Assembly: GCA_007922195.1 (NCBI GenBank)
Contig: ML682232.1
Span: forward strand, 417,268-481,267
DNA: 64,000 bases
Source of the DNA: Podocnemis expansa
Taxonomy: Eukaryota > Chordata > Testudines > Podocnemididae
Direction: 5' to 3'
Shown: positions 25,301 through 37,307 of the stretch, piece after piece
How positions within the stretch are numbered: position 1 is the stretch's first letter
Layout: each line of letters starts with the position of its first letter
Program-made: the position numbers and the translations under genes
Notes under the pieces: model-generated
Told to the model about the DNA's origin: nothing
What the model saw: the letters and a program-made list of their open reading frames with translations, nothing else
The model's database searches: none

Positions 25301-28300
25301 GAGTGGGAACCAAATCTTGCATTTTTGTGAACTTCAGTTTAGATACACTAAAAAAAGTAAAATTAAGCTTTGATCTTGCTCTTAGACCTCATAGAATTGA
25401 GTTTTATACAAAGACACATTGGAAGATGGGTGTACAAAAGGGTGAGCAATACGGGCCAACTCTGCTACCCTTTTCACTCATATAGTCTTACTGAACTCAC
25501 AGCTTTGCCTATTTGGTCAATAGGCTATGCAAGTAATTGTAACACAACTGGAGTCCCCTTTTCTGTGGCAATAATTTGCAGTCTTTATTACACCTTCAAA
25601 TCATGGATACAGTTACAGAGACCCTCATTATTTCCTGTGGCCGAGGTGGCATTGATATTTTCACCACCACATGACGAAATTACTTTCAAAGGGACAATAT
25701 TTTATTAATCAAGTGGGAAAAGAATTGGGTAGAGATTAAAATAGTAGAATCATCAAGGAAAGCAAAGAAAAATCAAGTGATTACGCAGTGAATTTGACAG
25801 AGGAAGTGGATATGACAACCCGAACAAGGGAAGGTCAAGTCACATAAGTTACTGAAAGACATCAGAGAAATTATAATAGGAATCATGCAAAAGGAATCCT
25901 CAAGCCATTGTGGAACTGAAAACAGACCAAAATTCCTTGACAGAAGAAGTGGGCTCTGATCTGAAGTACTGGCATTTCCTTGAGGAAAAACTACCCCAGG
26001 GAGAGCATTCACCAGAAAAGAACTCATGGGTGATTTCTGATGGATCGAGTGCTAGCGTCTGAACCAGAGAGCAGGAGCTGGAGGAGGTACAAGCACTTGT
26101 GATAGACTAAGTGAGATGTCTTAAGGTCCCTGCTTAAGAAGTGTGGGAGCATGGAAATGGAAAAGTCTGACCCATCACCCCTGAACATAAGCAAAGAAAG
26201 CTGAGGAAGAGTCTGGGGAGCAAGAAAGTATCCCGAATAATTCCTCATCAAAGGAATAATTCATTACGTCATTCTGTCACAGTGCAGGTGACGCCAGGCA
26301 GCATGCAGGGAAGATGTCTCTGACATAGCTTGTGGAACTAGGAGAAAGCATGGCTAATGGAGCTTTTATATACATTGCTTAAAAAATAACTCAGGATTAG
26401 CCTCTCTTATAATAAATATGAATACTCTTTTAAGTTGCTACTTAAATGTCTCTAGAAAGAAGAAGAGCAGGGGAATGGCTCCTTTTTGCCTTTTGGCTAG
26501 AAGAGTGCAGGGCTTGCCAAATATTTGGTTGAGGATTTCTGATGTGAAGTTTAGACTGTGCGCCTTGATTAAGTCCTTTTGTGCAGCCAACATGGTGCAC
26601 AGAAACATTAAACCAGCCCTCGTGGAGCTGAAGAGCATCCCACAATCATGGGGTGAATTCTTGACTGTCCATCACTAACACAAAAGGTATGTAGGAGGCA
26701 GCTTCTCAGAGAAGAGCTGTCAAAGTGATAATACTATTTGTCCTGAAGATCAGTCCCTAGTGGATCATGCTGGCCAGCCCAGCACAAATTTGAGCAGCCT
26801 CATGGCTGTCTAACTGGTTATAGAGAATGCTTTAAAGATAGCTTAAAGCCACCCACCTCCCCCAGTGTGTCTACCCTGAAAACCAGCAATTACTTTTATT
26901 AAAAACTAAAAGTCAGCTACATAATCAGTTAAAGACAGTATCTTGCTTATTCCACAACCCCATCCACACAGTCTTTGGCAGGCTATTGAGTTACACAGTA
27001 TACTCAGCCAATGAAAAATAACTGAGAAGCATTATGTCATCAGACCAGACCCTAAGGGGACATCACCATCAGCTACGAAGTCAGAGAGTTGATTAACCCT
27101 TTTGAGGGTGTCACTTACACCACACCCTGCTTATTTGTAGTTACGTAGCTTGAAGGGAACAACAGAGGAAAAGAAGGGCATGCAAGCTCTCTAGCCCTCC
27201 ACAACATCCTTGGCAAAGTGAAGTATTTAGTTTGGCATGCACATAGCCAGGGATGGATAAAACACTCAGTGAAAAAACAAACAAGATAAACAAAGTAATG
27301 GAGTATTTTAGGTTTTTTATGAGATTTTGCAGTTCAGTAATTTAAAACTGACCATTTGTTTTGGAGAAAAAATGGATTTTAATGGGACCAAAAATGAGCA
27401 TAAATATAACATTTCTATCAGGCTGGCTGTATACAGAGGCCATGCAACCTTGACCATGTCACTTTAAGATTGGAGGAATACACTGAATGAGACTAGACTT
27501 TTTTTTCCTTTTAAATTCACTTACTTATTCTGTTCCTGTGTCTTTGCATTATAACCACATTCTTTCTGCATATCTTTAGGTGCATCTCAGGACTGTGCAT
27601 GCGTTACCAACTCCAAGGCATTTAAAGTGATCTTTTCAGTCTGAAACAGGAGAGAGAATGCGTACTTTCCCATGCAACCAATCCCTTCCATACGCCTGCT
27701 GGCAACCGATTTTCATTGTTCATAAATCCAAGTCTTGTTTACCCTGGAATACAGGAAAAGTGAAAGGAGATTGCTAGTTGGTAAGCCACGGTGGCTTTTT
27801 TTTTTTTTTTTTTGGACTTTTGCTGTGAAGTGATAAATGATTCTCGGTCCCCCGTGGGTTAGAGGGCACCAAACTTCAAATAACTACAACATCCGATAAC
27901 AAAGTTTTTCTCCATCATTTGCAATCAAAACACCAAGAACACAGCCCTCTGGACCTCTCATCCTTCATGTTCAATTGTAAATCCTGATTAAATAGCTTGC
28001 AGGTGTCAGGATTGGAGTATATTCATTGGGAGCCTAAACACAGCACCAGCTGGCTTCCTCATTTGCCAGTTGTAGTTGCTTCTTTGTTTTGAAACTGTTG
28101 ACAGCACAACTAAAAATATTCCTTTGGGTAGAGACGGAGTTAAATAACAAGCAGGATGAGTAAGAGAACAGCTGTAGATATTTTTCTGTGTTTAACATAC
28201 CTGCCTTGTTGATTTATAGTAAGTCCCCTATATAATGTACATTTTGTGTAATCCAAAACATTTAACCTTTGGAGCTGGGGCTGTGATAAAGCTATCAGAT

Positions 28301-28922
28301 ACAGGAAAGGGCTGTGACAGGCTTTGTATTACCAACATTTTTCTCAAAGGAAAATTGAAATATAATTTCACCTCACTTTCACTATACACACTCAACATGC
28401 AATAATATGCTATATCTGATGCTATCAGCTAAACAATAGCCCAGGCAGCTACACAGCAGGATGGAGAAGAAAAGGCTGAATTTTGCTAGTCCTCAAAATC
28501 TTACTCCTGTGAGGAGTACAACTTCAGCATGACTGGTGGCCTGAATAAGGATTTTGGCTTTTCTTCTAATATGCCCTCTTTTTTGCTCATCAGCTGTGAC
28601 TAACTTCAAAGAACACAGTGACTATCTCTGCTTTATAGTTGATGCACACACAAGGACATTAGCAACCTGCGAAAACTAACTCTATTAATCTTCATTTGAA
28701 CTTCAAAATTCATCTTACCCATTAGTTGCCACTGAAACAATGTCCCACTACGTAATGGGGCTCTGTTCTGTTGGTGTTGCTGGTTTAAGATACAATAGCG
28801 AGGTCCTGACCACTTGCGGTCAAAAATTATGTCACTTTCTGCTATTTGTTAAAGATAGGGTACTATCCAGATTGCAGTCTGAAATTACACAGGCCATCTA
28901 AAAATCGCCTATATTTTTCCAA
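22339..28922. other. Long unique non-coding stretch, almost free of repeats
   Basis: About 6.6 kb has no transposon that I can recognise. Simple runs include T (24269-24279), A (24482-24493) and an 18-T run at 27796-27813. Open frames up to 112 codons (25370-25708) are unremarkable. Such a stretch could be intronic or contain conserved regulatory DNA, but I see no specific signal. Confidence 0.45.
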
Positions 28923-29340
28923 GGGTATGTCTATATTTGCAAGTTAGTTCAAATTAAGGAGGCTTAATTTGAACTAGCTTAGTACCTGTCTACACTAGGC
29001 TTTCATTAGTTCAAATTAAGGAATTCCTTAATCTGAACTAATGAAATCTTAGTTCAAATTAGTCAGACCTGCTGGTTAGTTTGAACTAAGCACTTAGTTC
29101 AATCCTTAGTTCCAACTAAGGATGGTATAGACAAGGATTAACCCTTAGTTTGAACTTCATAAAATTCAGACTAAGGGCAGTTAGCTAAATTAAGAGCGGA
29201 CTAATTTAACTTAATGTTAAGTCAAATTAGTCCACTTTGTTAATTCGAACTAATAAATTCAAGTTTAGTTCAAACTAAACTCAAACTTATTAGTAGGAAT
29301 TAACAAGTTCAAACTAACTTTTCCTAGTATAGACATAGTC
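28923..29340. mobile_element. Harbinger-type MITE, TAGTTCGAACTA family, inverted copy
   Basis: The ends are GGGTATGTCTATATTTGC and CTAGTATAGACATAGTC. A second TIR-like motif, CCTGTCTACACTAGGC, lies about 65 bp inside the left end, mirroring the element at 20519. Variants of TAGTTCAAACTA and TAATTCGAACTA fill the interior. The flanking 3 bp cannot be fixed with certainty. Non-coding. Confidence 0.75.
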
Positions 29341-31089
29341 AAATAATTTTTGTCTTTACTTCCCGTCCCAAACTTTCATCTAGAATAATTACCGTGTTGT
29401 AATGCAAATGTTCCTTAATTTCAGTAGTTGGTATGTATTGAATACATGTAAACAGGGAGACATTACGTGTACAAAAAATATTATTAATTTTGCTGTAAAA
29501 GTGGGGGAAAAGTGCAAAAATGAAAAATTGGGTAATTTCATTTTTTTTTGAACACTGCACGTAAGCAGAGCAATATATTCTGGTTTTCAGCTAATTAGTT
29601 CATGATAAACTCAGACAAGATATTGGACATTTTACACATTTGTATTTATGCTTGGAAACGATCCTCTAAAAAAGACAGAGGCCAAATACTCTTACAGCAA
29701 CCTGCATAGTAATGAGGCACTCAATGACTGAAGACTAACTGGGCTTGTTTTTCGCCAACATCAGTCCTCCTGCAAAATTCAAAGCATGTTTTAGAGATTA
29801 TTTTTTAACACCAAGTTTTTAACAGGCTAAATTTGCATTGCTGCTTTGATATATTCTTCCATGTAAGTAATATAATAAGAGAACTTCAGAACTTAAGAGC
29901 CTCGGGTGGTACAGAGAGTTAATGTCAGTGTTTAAAACAACACGAATTTACTCTGTTCACGTCTGACAGGCAGAGCAGATAATCAATTTGCAGCAAGGGC
30001 CAAAGATCACAGATTTTAGGGGAGCCTGGGGAACAATTTCCCCAATTGTTGCAGTGGAGTGTATAGATGAAAGGGCAAAAGGCTGGTGTTGGGTTGGGGT
30101 GCGTTTTTTCCCCCCATCTTTAATGATAACACTGTTTTCTGAAACTACACACAACAGGCAGGAAGAACTTGCGCAGATTTCCAAAGATATTTCAAGTTTG
30201 TGTGCTGAAACACATTAAAGAGTTGGGTAACATGCTAGCCTTTTAACTTTGGAGACCTGGGTTCAAATTTAAATAAGGTAACAAGCAGAAAGTGAATTTG
30301 GTAGTTCCCTTCTTATTGGCCATTAGTCCTCATCACAGAATTATATTCCAGTTTGTCAAACTCAAGGCCAAATTCTGCTCTCATTTACATCACTATTTAA
30401 ACCTTGAGTAACTCAGCCAAAGTCAGGGGAGATGCTCTGGCTTTATACAGATGTTAACAAAATGAGACCTTGGCCTTTCATCTTCATAAACAAACAGTCT
30501 GGCTCTTTAAGTAGTGCTGCTACAGAACTAAAGTACAGCATGTGAATGCAGAATCAGGTTTCCCCATCTGTACTCAGTGTCCAGGACTGGAATAGGAAGG
30601 GTGATGCAGGCAGGATTGTGAAATACTTCAAAGAACCAGGCAGCTTGGAAATAGGCCCTGAGCATGTCTCATTTATGGACAAACAGTTCAAACACAACGA
30701 GACTATAATTTTACCATTTCAGATGAGGTTGCATTGCATCTTCTCCAGGTCATACATAACAGTGTATTAAAAGTTATTTTTTAGACTTTTTGATTGAATT
30801 AGGTTTCAGAATGCACTAGGCACTTTCCAAACATAGTGAAAGACAGTCTCTGTCCTGAAAAGCTAATTGTGTGATTTAATATAGAATAATAAAATAACAA
30901 TACAAATAACATAGTCAAAGGCACTATGGGACCCTGGTCCATGACTAAGGCTCACGGTGCTACAGTAACAGAGATAATAAATAACAATAGAATGGGAAAA
31001 AAAGAAATGGGTTTAAAGGTATTTCACTGTTTACCTTTATTTTTCCTAATGTGCTGTAGCCCAACATGCCCCCATTGAGGAATATGAAT
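29341..31089. other. Non-coding DNA with old SINE and repeat traces
   Basis: Besides the SINE-like head at 30218, there is an old repeat trace at 30360-30440 (CAAATTCTGCTCTCATTTAC) and another at 30805-30880 (ACAGTCTCTGTCCTGAAAAG). No gene is seen. Confidence 0.4.
30218..30275 (+). repeat. tRNA-derived SINE head, degenerate
   Basis: AGTTGGGTAACATGCTAG can serve as an A box region, and GACCTGGGTTCAAATTT contains a near-consensus B box (GGTTCAAAT). The spacing of about 35 bp fits a tRNA-like RNA polymerase III promoter. The tail is not recognised. Confidence 0.4.
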
Positions 31090-31430
31090 TCTTAGAGTCA
31101 CAGAGGAAAGAAAAGTAAGAGACTAGATCATTGAAATCCATTTCTTTGGGGTCAGTCTAGCATTGTTCCATACACAGCATTTTCTAGTATTTTGTCTAAT
31201 TTCATTTTAAAAATCCCAAGCAAACGGGCTTCCATTACTTTCTGAGGGAATCTATTCCATAGACCAATCACCTCATTTGCAAGAAAATCTTCATACACCC
31301 TCACTCAAAATGTTCTTAATTTCAACTCTTGTTATATTCTTGTGTATCACACAAAATAATTCCAGTAGAGCCTCAGCATTAATGCCCACCAAGAAATCTG
31401 AGACTGTTACTTCCATCTTTGGTTAACTTT
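31090..31430 (-). mobile_element. CR1-type LINE, 3' region fragment
   Basis: The plus strand shows GCATTGTTCCATACACAGCA, TTCTAGTATTTTGTCTAATT and GGCTTCCATTACTTTCTGAG. These are the reverse complement of the 3' coding end of CR1 reverse transcriptase and its tail. It is frameshifted and 5'-truncated. Confidence 0.65.
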
Positions 31431-31786
31431 TTTCCAAATATGACTACACATATCAAATCCAGATTTCGGAAGTGACCTCTGAGTTTCCATTTTCAATTAG
31501 TCACAGACACGATCTTGCAGGTGCAAATTATTGTCAGTGTGTTTTACGATCCTCAGATATTCCCAAGATGTCTCTTGCAACATGCCATAAAGAAAGTAAA
31601 GCCCAAGCTCTGTCTTATCTGCAGTAGAAAGTTGTTCCACAGTCACATAACCTTTATTAGACAGTATTGTCTCTGGCATCCTCAAATTATACCAAGTTCT
31701 GTTGACTCAAAAGTGTCTTATATGAATAAAGTTTCCAGACTGACTAAGTTCTAGCATAAAGTTTAAGCTCCACAAGGGACAAGTGA
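31431..31786. other. Non-coding DNA, no feature seen
   Basis: Only short open frames are present, with no known repeat. Confidence 0.3.
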
Positions 31787-31952
31787 AACAAACAAGGAGT
31801 CTTGTGATACTTTTAAAGACTAACAAATTTATTTATCGCATGAGCTTTCATGGGGGAAATCCCACTTCATCAGATGCCTGAAGATGGAGAACTTACAGAA
31901 TGAGGCTCGTTTATTTTGCTGAACGAGGCTGACATGGCTACCCCTTTGGAAA
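31787..31952. mobile_element. Penelope-like repeat with the best-preserved hammerhead core
   Basis: The left arm begins AACAAACAAGGAGTCTTGTG and the element ends near TGGCTACCCCTTTGGAAAC. The right arm is reduced to its outer part. On the minus strand the core boxes are both intact: CTGATGA (complement of 31867-31873) and GAAA (complement of 31846-31849). Between them GTGGG and CCCAT can pair as stem II around a short loop. After GAAA, GC-TCAT-GC can form a tiny stem III. The expected U before the cleavage site is not present, so activity is doubtful. Confidence 0.6.
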
Positions 31953-32151
31953 CTGTCAACATGAAAGGGACAGGTGAGGATTTTATAAACACACAGATCT
32001 TCTTGCATCCAAACACATTCAATTAGCTTTAGACTACATCAGTCTTGGAGACACCAATACAATATCGCTAGTGGAGGAAAAACAGGGGATACTTGTTTGC
32101 CAGGGATAATATGGTAAAGATTTCAGGGTGCCTATGGAAGGGAATGGCACG

Positions 32152-32344
32152 TTCCAAACAGGTAGCCATGTGAGTCTAGTTCAGCAAAACAAACAAGGAG
32201 TCCTGTGGCACTTTTAAAGACTAACGAATTTATTTATAGCATGACCTCTCATAGGAGACAAAGTGGGATTTTCTCCCACAAAAGCTCATGTGATAAATAA
32301 ATTTGTTAGTCTTTAAAAGTGCCACAGGACTCCTTGTTTGCTTT
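32152..32344. mobile_element. Foldback Penelope-like repeat, shortened centre
   Basis: The left end CCAAACAGGTAGCCATGTGA and TAGTTCAGCAAAACAAACAA leads into AAGGAGTCCTGTGGCACTTT. The right arm gives the inverse, with TTTGTTAGTCTTTAAAAGTG and CCACAGGACTCC. The arms pair over about 65 bp. The left arm lacks its hammerhead part. The right arm has AAAGTGGGATTTTCTCCCAC with GAAA changed to AAAA. Confidence 0.6.
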
Positions 32345-34491
32345 TATGGAAAGGAATGAACCTCCTAAGGATACTTTGCAGTTGGATGCGGTTTTCTGGA
32401 CAGCAGGAGCAAGACTGTAGGTTCTTGTCGTAAATTATGAGGCCATTTAAGCAAAAGTATTTTTCCTCCAGTTACTCTCAATTCCCCTATTGTCAGAGTC
32501 AGCCAGACAGCGTCTGTATCAATCTTCCATCCATGCCTTCGCAGGAGCAAATGTACTTTATTCTCAGTGCCTTAAAGGTCTGGCTAAAATTTCTTTTTAA
32601 AACAAATTTCTATGTTCATTCAAAAACATTGTTACGGTAGGTTGAGAAATTTTAATCATCATGAGCTAGAGTCAACAAATTCTGCCAGCTAAGAATGAAA
32701 ATAAGAAGGCTATGTTTTTAGAAATATCTGAATAGAGACACTTCAACCCACTGGAGAAGAAGTGCTGACTTAAGAGTTGTTTTTTGTTATCGTTGTTGGT
32801 TTGTTTGTTTTTTTAGTGTGACTCTTCTTCTCTAGGTTCTTAAACATTTCCTGAATCCTAAGCTGGAAAAAGTATGAATCATAAAACTCCAAAAATATAG
32901 GCAAGATATTGTTTACAGTTCAGCATCAGAAATATTTGTGGAAGCCACAAAATGGGCTTTGCTACAAAGAGACTCGCTCAAGAAAGTGTCCCCTGTTCTT
33001 TGCTAACACCACTCATCTCAGACCTGAGAAAAGATACGTTGGCCCCGCACACTTCTTTCAGTGACAAGTGGCATACATGCACACACCCCTAGCATGGATA
33101 GAAATAGCAGTGTATACTGTGGGATGTTGCTTAGACAAGTTGAGTAAAGACAATGCTGAACCTTGTGGGTATGTACATGGGAATGAACCCTACATGGTTC
33201 TCTACTCACCCAAGCACGCGTTCACCACCTACACTGCCTCCTTGCTGTTGGACTCTTTCCCTGCTACAGTGAAAGGCTCCAGGAGCAGTAGGGAAGGCAA
33301 CAAGGAAAGCCTGAAACAGCTCCTCACTGCCCAGCCTTTCTCTGTTGCCGCCCTCCTGCCAGAGACTTTCACTGACTTATGTAGCTACTTACTGCAACAT
33401 GGACAGAGCCTGCTTGTCACCACTGCATGTAGCTACACATGCCCTAATGCTGCTGAAAGTGATGTGCAGCGTAGACAGAGCCAAACTCATCACACCAACC
33501 ACACCTGACAAGATATTAATCCATAAAGAGTAATGTGCAGTATCTGCAGAACGCTCATAATTTATCAAGATTCATAAGCACAGTGAGAGGTATGCATGGG
33601 TAATATTTAAGGGACAATGTATATTGAAAGAATGCTATTTGATCTGAAGTAAAAATTAGTCACCAGGGGACAATAGGTCTTGGTGATGCCCCTTTTCAGC
33701 AAGGGACATTTGTCACCCTACCTTGTTTGGCTGGTTCTGCAATGCAAGGCTCAACTGTTTTGCTTCATGCTCCACTAAGACTTTGAATGGAAAACTATCA
33801 GTGACAAACAAACAATCAAAACCACTTAAAGATAAAAAGAAACTTTTACAAGTCAGGGTTTGCTCTATAGGTGAATGAATTTCAGTGTAATGCAGAGGAA
33901 GAAGCAGCACTGTGCAGACATTCACTGAGGAAACCTTTTGTGGAGCAGGGGGCACTACCATGAATAGTTGAATTCTGCTTCTGAGATACCAGCCAACTCT
34001 GCAATGCAGTGAACTTTGAGGAGAAAATCTGTGTCATGACACAGGAAAGGCAATTAATGATAAAGATGGACCCAAGTTTGGTTTGTATTGTGACCGTTTG
34101 TTTCCATTACTTTATCTTATTTATAGTTAAATATTCAGTATTTTTAAAATAAAATTACTTTTGTTTTATTACAAGTACTGTATGGTTTACAAGAGCAGTA
34201 GTTTAAGGTAAATCTGGAAAAGGCAGGTGCAGTGCACATCTGAGGCACAAAGAATCTGGAATTTCCAAGAGCAACCAATGTCAGGAGCTGGATATCACAG
34301 AGGAACAACGATTCAAAGGGAATGGGCAACTGAGGTGCACCTATGTTAACCTGCAAGGCAAAGTTAAGGCTAGCATAGTTCAGAGATGAGCGGCAGAGCA
34401 CCAGAAAGGCTTTTGGTGACAGGAAGCTGACACCTAACAATCCCAGGAAAGACTCCTTCTCTCAAGCAGCAGAGCTCCACATTGTGACTCA
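32345..34491. other. Non-coding DNA with a possible unclassified repeat
   Basis: At 33068-33508 a 146-codon frame is open. Its DNA has repeated TACATG and TGTAGCTACA-like motifs and ends AGCGTAGACAGAGCC, similar to the TIRs of the Harbinger-type elements here. I suspect a further family of that kind, without a recognised left end. The rest is featureless. Confidence 0.3.
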
Positions 34492-34499
34492 CAGTTCTG

Positions 34500-34818
34500 C
34501 AGGGGTTAAAGTAATCCAGAACGCAGCTCTCGGGCCCACAGATTTGAGGGGGCCAGAGTTCTGGGGCCCTGAAAAATAGAAGAATCAGGTGAAATGCATA
34601 TTCTGCCTGCCCTGGCCCAGGAGCTGTGGCCAGGCTGGGGGGGTGGGGTTCAAATCTCCTGCCCTGAGCATGCTCAGATGCATGCTTAAGGTAGAGCAAC
34701 CTAGCCAGGGAGCAGCTCTGGCCAGGTAAGAGGGGGCAAAAGTGTGGATCAGGGAGTCAGCATGGGGGCCAGAGATTAGGTGAGTTCCAGGGCCCATCAA
34801 ATTATACTTGAACCACTG
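34500..34818. mobile_element. hAT-like MITE with perfect target duplication
   Basis: The ends are CAGGGGTTAAAGTAAT and ATTATACTTGAACCACTG, which are imperfect inverted repeats. An identical 8-bp CAGTTCTG lies on each side (34492-34499 and 34819-34826). The size (319 bp), ends and 8-bp duplication indicate a non-autonomous hAT element. The interior is GC-richer than its flanks and the open frames in it are not genes. Confidence 0.85.
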
Positions 34819-34826
34819 CAGTTCTG

Positions 34827-35458
34827 GATGGTCAAAGACCCATCACAAATATCATTTCGACTTGTTCAGCAGAAATATACTGCCCCATGAAACAGTTTTG
34901 AGCTAGTTCCATGGAGGTGAACCTCAGAAACTCTTAACAGGTTGAGTGTCTCTTACAAGAACCCTGTCTGCCTAGATCACTAAAGCCAAACACATACCCC
35001 ACGGTCACAGGAGATTTTCTTCCTCTTCTTCCAAAGTTCTAAGCCGAAGTAGCAATGGTGAATCCTACAACCATGAGTCCAAAGAAGCCTAGCACGGGTT
35101 ATGATAGGCTTGGCTGAGAATTGTAGCTTCAACACACATTTGCAAGTCTTAAAGAGCATTTGCCTACTCTTAACATGGCAAACTGGTCTCAGAGATGGGT
35201 TTAGAATGGCACCCTGAATGCCGCTGGAGAGAGCCCCCACTTTTATAGTGAGAAGGTCACATTAGTCTCATTTGCCTCTTTGCCAGGGATCATTCTGGAA
35301 GAAAGTCATGTGTCAAGAAATAACCATTATACACTAAAGGAGAGCCATAGGGGCCTCAATCACTTGTGATAACTCAAAGGACACAAAAGGTTTCACAGCA
35401 TGTAAAGAAAAAAGTCTTCAAAAAACACATAGGATGCATTCCACACTACAGTTTGCAG
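34827..35458. other. Non-coding DNA, no feature seen
   Basis: No repeat or gene is recognised. Confidence 0.35.
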
Positions 35459-35560
35459 ACAAAAGCAGCAAGAGTCTTGTGGCATCCTATAGACTAACAA
35501 ATTTCTTCTGGCATAAGCTTTCGTGGGCTCCAACCCACTTTGTCAGATGCAACAGACAAG
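35459..35560 (-). mobile_element. Penelope-like repeat, second subfamily, single arm
   Basis: The piece reads AGCAAGAGTCTTGTGGCATC on the plus strand, then GCATAAGCTTTCGTGGGCTC and AACCCACTTTGTCAGATGC. On the minus strand it has CTGACAA (a variant of CTGATGA, complement of 35540-35546), a perfect GTGGG/CCCAC stem II, intact GAAA (complement of 35519-35522) and GC-TTAT-GC as stem III. It differs from the other seven copies throughout, so it is a separate, probably older subfamily. Confidence 0.6.
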
Positions 35561-37307
35561 TCCCTACTAAACAGCAGCAGAAAGGGATGAACGCAATGGA
35601 GTGACAGACCATAAAATGCCAGTAATGTGTTTGCACTGAGTGTGGTACTCACCCAAGGCACAGTTACTAACTAATGAACATTCTTCTTGTTTATTTTGAT
35701 TTGCATGCTACCTCATAAAAAGAGAGGATTTACAAACCTTGGTGAAGGTGTTTTAACTTTATTTGAAAGGCACCGGTGAGAATATGAACAATGATGACAG
35801 ACTGCCACATCATTAAACAAGGCATAACAGTAGATCAGTAGAGACTGTTATAATCACTATGATCCAATGTCTGAAGGAAATGATGAAAACAATCATCATT
35901 TACAGAAACACTTTGTATTTCTACTTGAGCGTTTCCTATAGGCATGGCCCGCACACTCTTAATTCACGCACTTGTAAGCCATCCTTGTAAACTACTGCCT
36001 TCCATCTGATTAAAAAGACAAATCAACACAGTTGAGAAGCACATATTTTTCAAAGATTTACTCCATAATCAGAACAGCACAGCCCAAGCTTTTGTACAAC
36101 ACAGTCCTATAAATGATAGCATAAAAAATCATTATACACATGATACATATTCCAGCTCATCTGACTGTGATTCAAAGTGTGAGATGTAAGCATTAATTTT
36201 ATTTAAATCTGAGCTCAATGTTTATACTTTCTAGTTTTCTTATTGCCATTTAATAAAATGTTCACAAATTCCCTCAAAGGGAAACAGAATAATTGGATAG
36301 GATGAGAACCATTCCCACTCTATCAAACCGCACACAAGTTCTTCACCTTGCCATCTGTCCTTCTCGGGTATACACCAGGCTTAGTGAGCATAAAAAGTCA
36401 GAAAACACAAGCCTTGCAAAAGAAACCAAATAATACAGTTGTTTCCCTGCTGTGCATGCCATTAAAAATAAGTCATTGATCATCAACAGTAGTTCAAAGT
36501 ACCATGATATTTTGTTTTCTCAGTTTAGGGAATACCAAGGATAGGTAGTACAGGAACTATCACATTGTGGCACTTACTGTAGTTCATACTGTATCTTTTA
36601 TCCCCCCTAAATAGCCACTATGGGCATAATTATTTCCTCGTATTAGCAGTGTTGATTTTAGCTCCAATGTTCTGCATGGACGGAATTCCCTCAGCATTTC
36701 ACGATGACTCCCAAGCATCAAGTAAGAGCAAAACTGCACAGGCTACATCAGTTATAACTATCTGAGTACAGAATTTTACCCTACGTCTAACAATATCTGA
36801 TGACTACTTTATACTCTGTAGTAACTTCAATGCTAATCTCATAAATCAGACACTACACTTTACAGGTACTCTTTACATACCATATAAAGGTAACCTTCAA
36901 CTAACTTAATTTTACCCTCCCCCCTTTATGGACTGAATTAGTAGGTAGTATGGTAAAAGTCAGAACACTTTTGGCACATAGACTATCGCCATACTACTTC
37001 CTGAACCGTCTATTTACATTAAATTGCTATTATTACCTTCTCTCTAACAAGATGATGACAGCAAAGAGTATTCTGAGGCAACCATTGGTGTTATTCTGTT
37101 TCTGGGCTTACAGATACAGAGCCTTAAGTCAACTTTAAATAAATAGTTGGCAAAACAAGATAGTTACTGATTAGGGTGTATCAAATATTTTAGGTTCGAT
37201 CCCTACAGAACTGTCCGTATCTTGAAAACTCTTTCAGATTGCATAGGTATGCTGGTTGGTAATGGACCTGGTGCAGAGTTTTCTGGATTTTAGGATTAAG
37301 ACTGGTT
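35561..37307. other. Unique non-coding stretch without repeats
   Basis: About 1.7 kb has no recognised mobile element. It is low in CpG and AT-rich, with several possible poly(A) signals on both strands. It could be a 3' UTR or conserved non-coding DNA, but nothing decides this. Confidence 0.35.
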
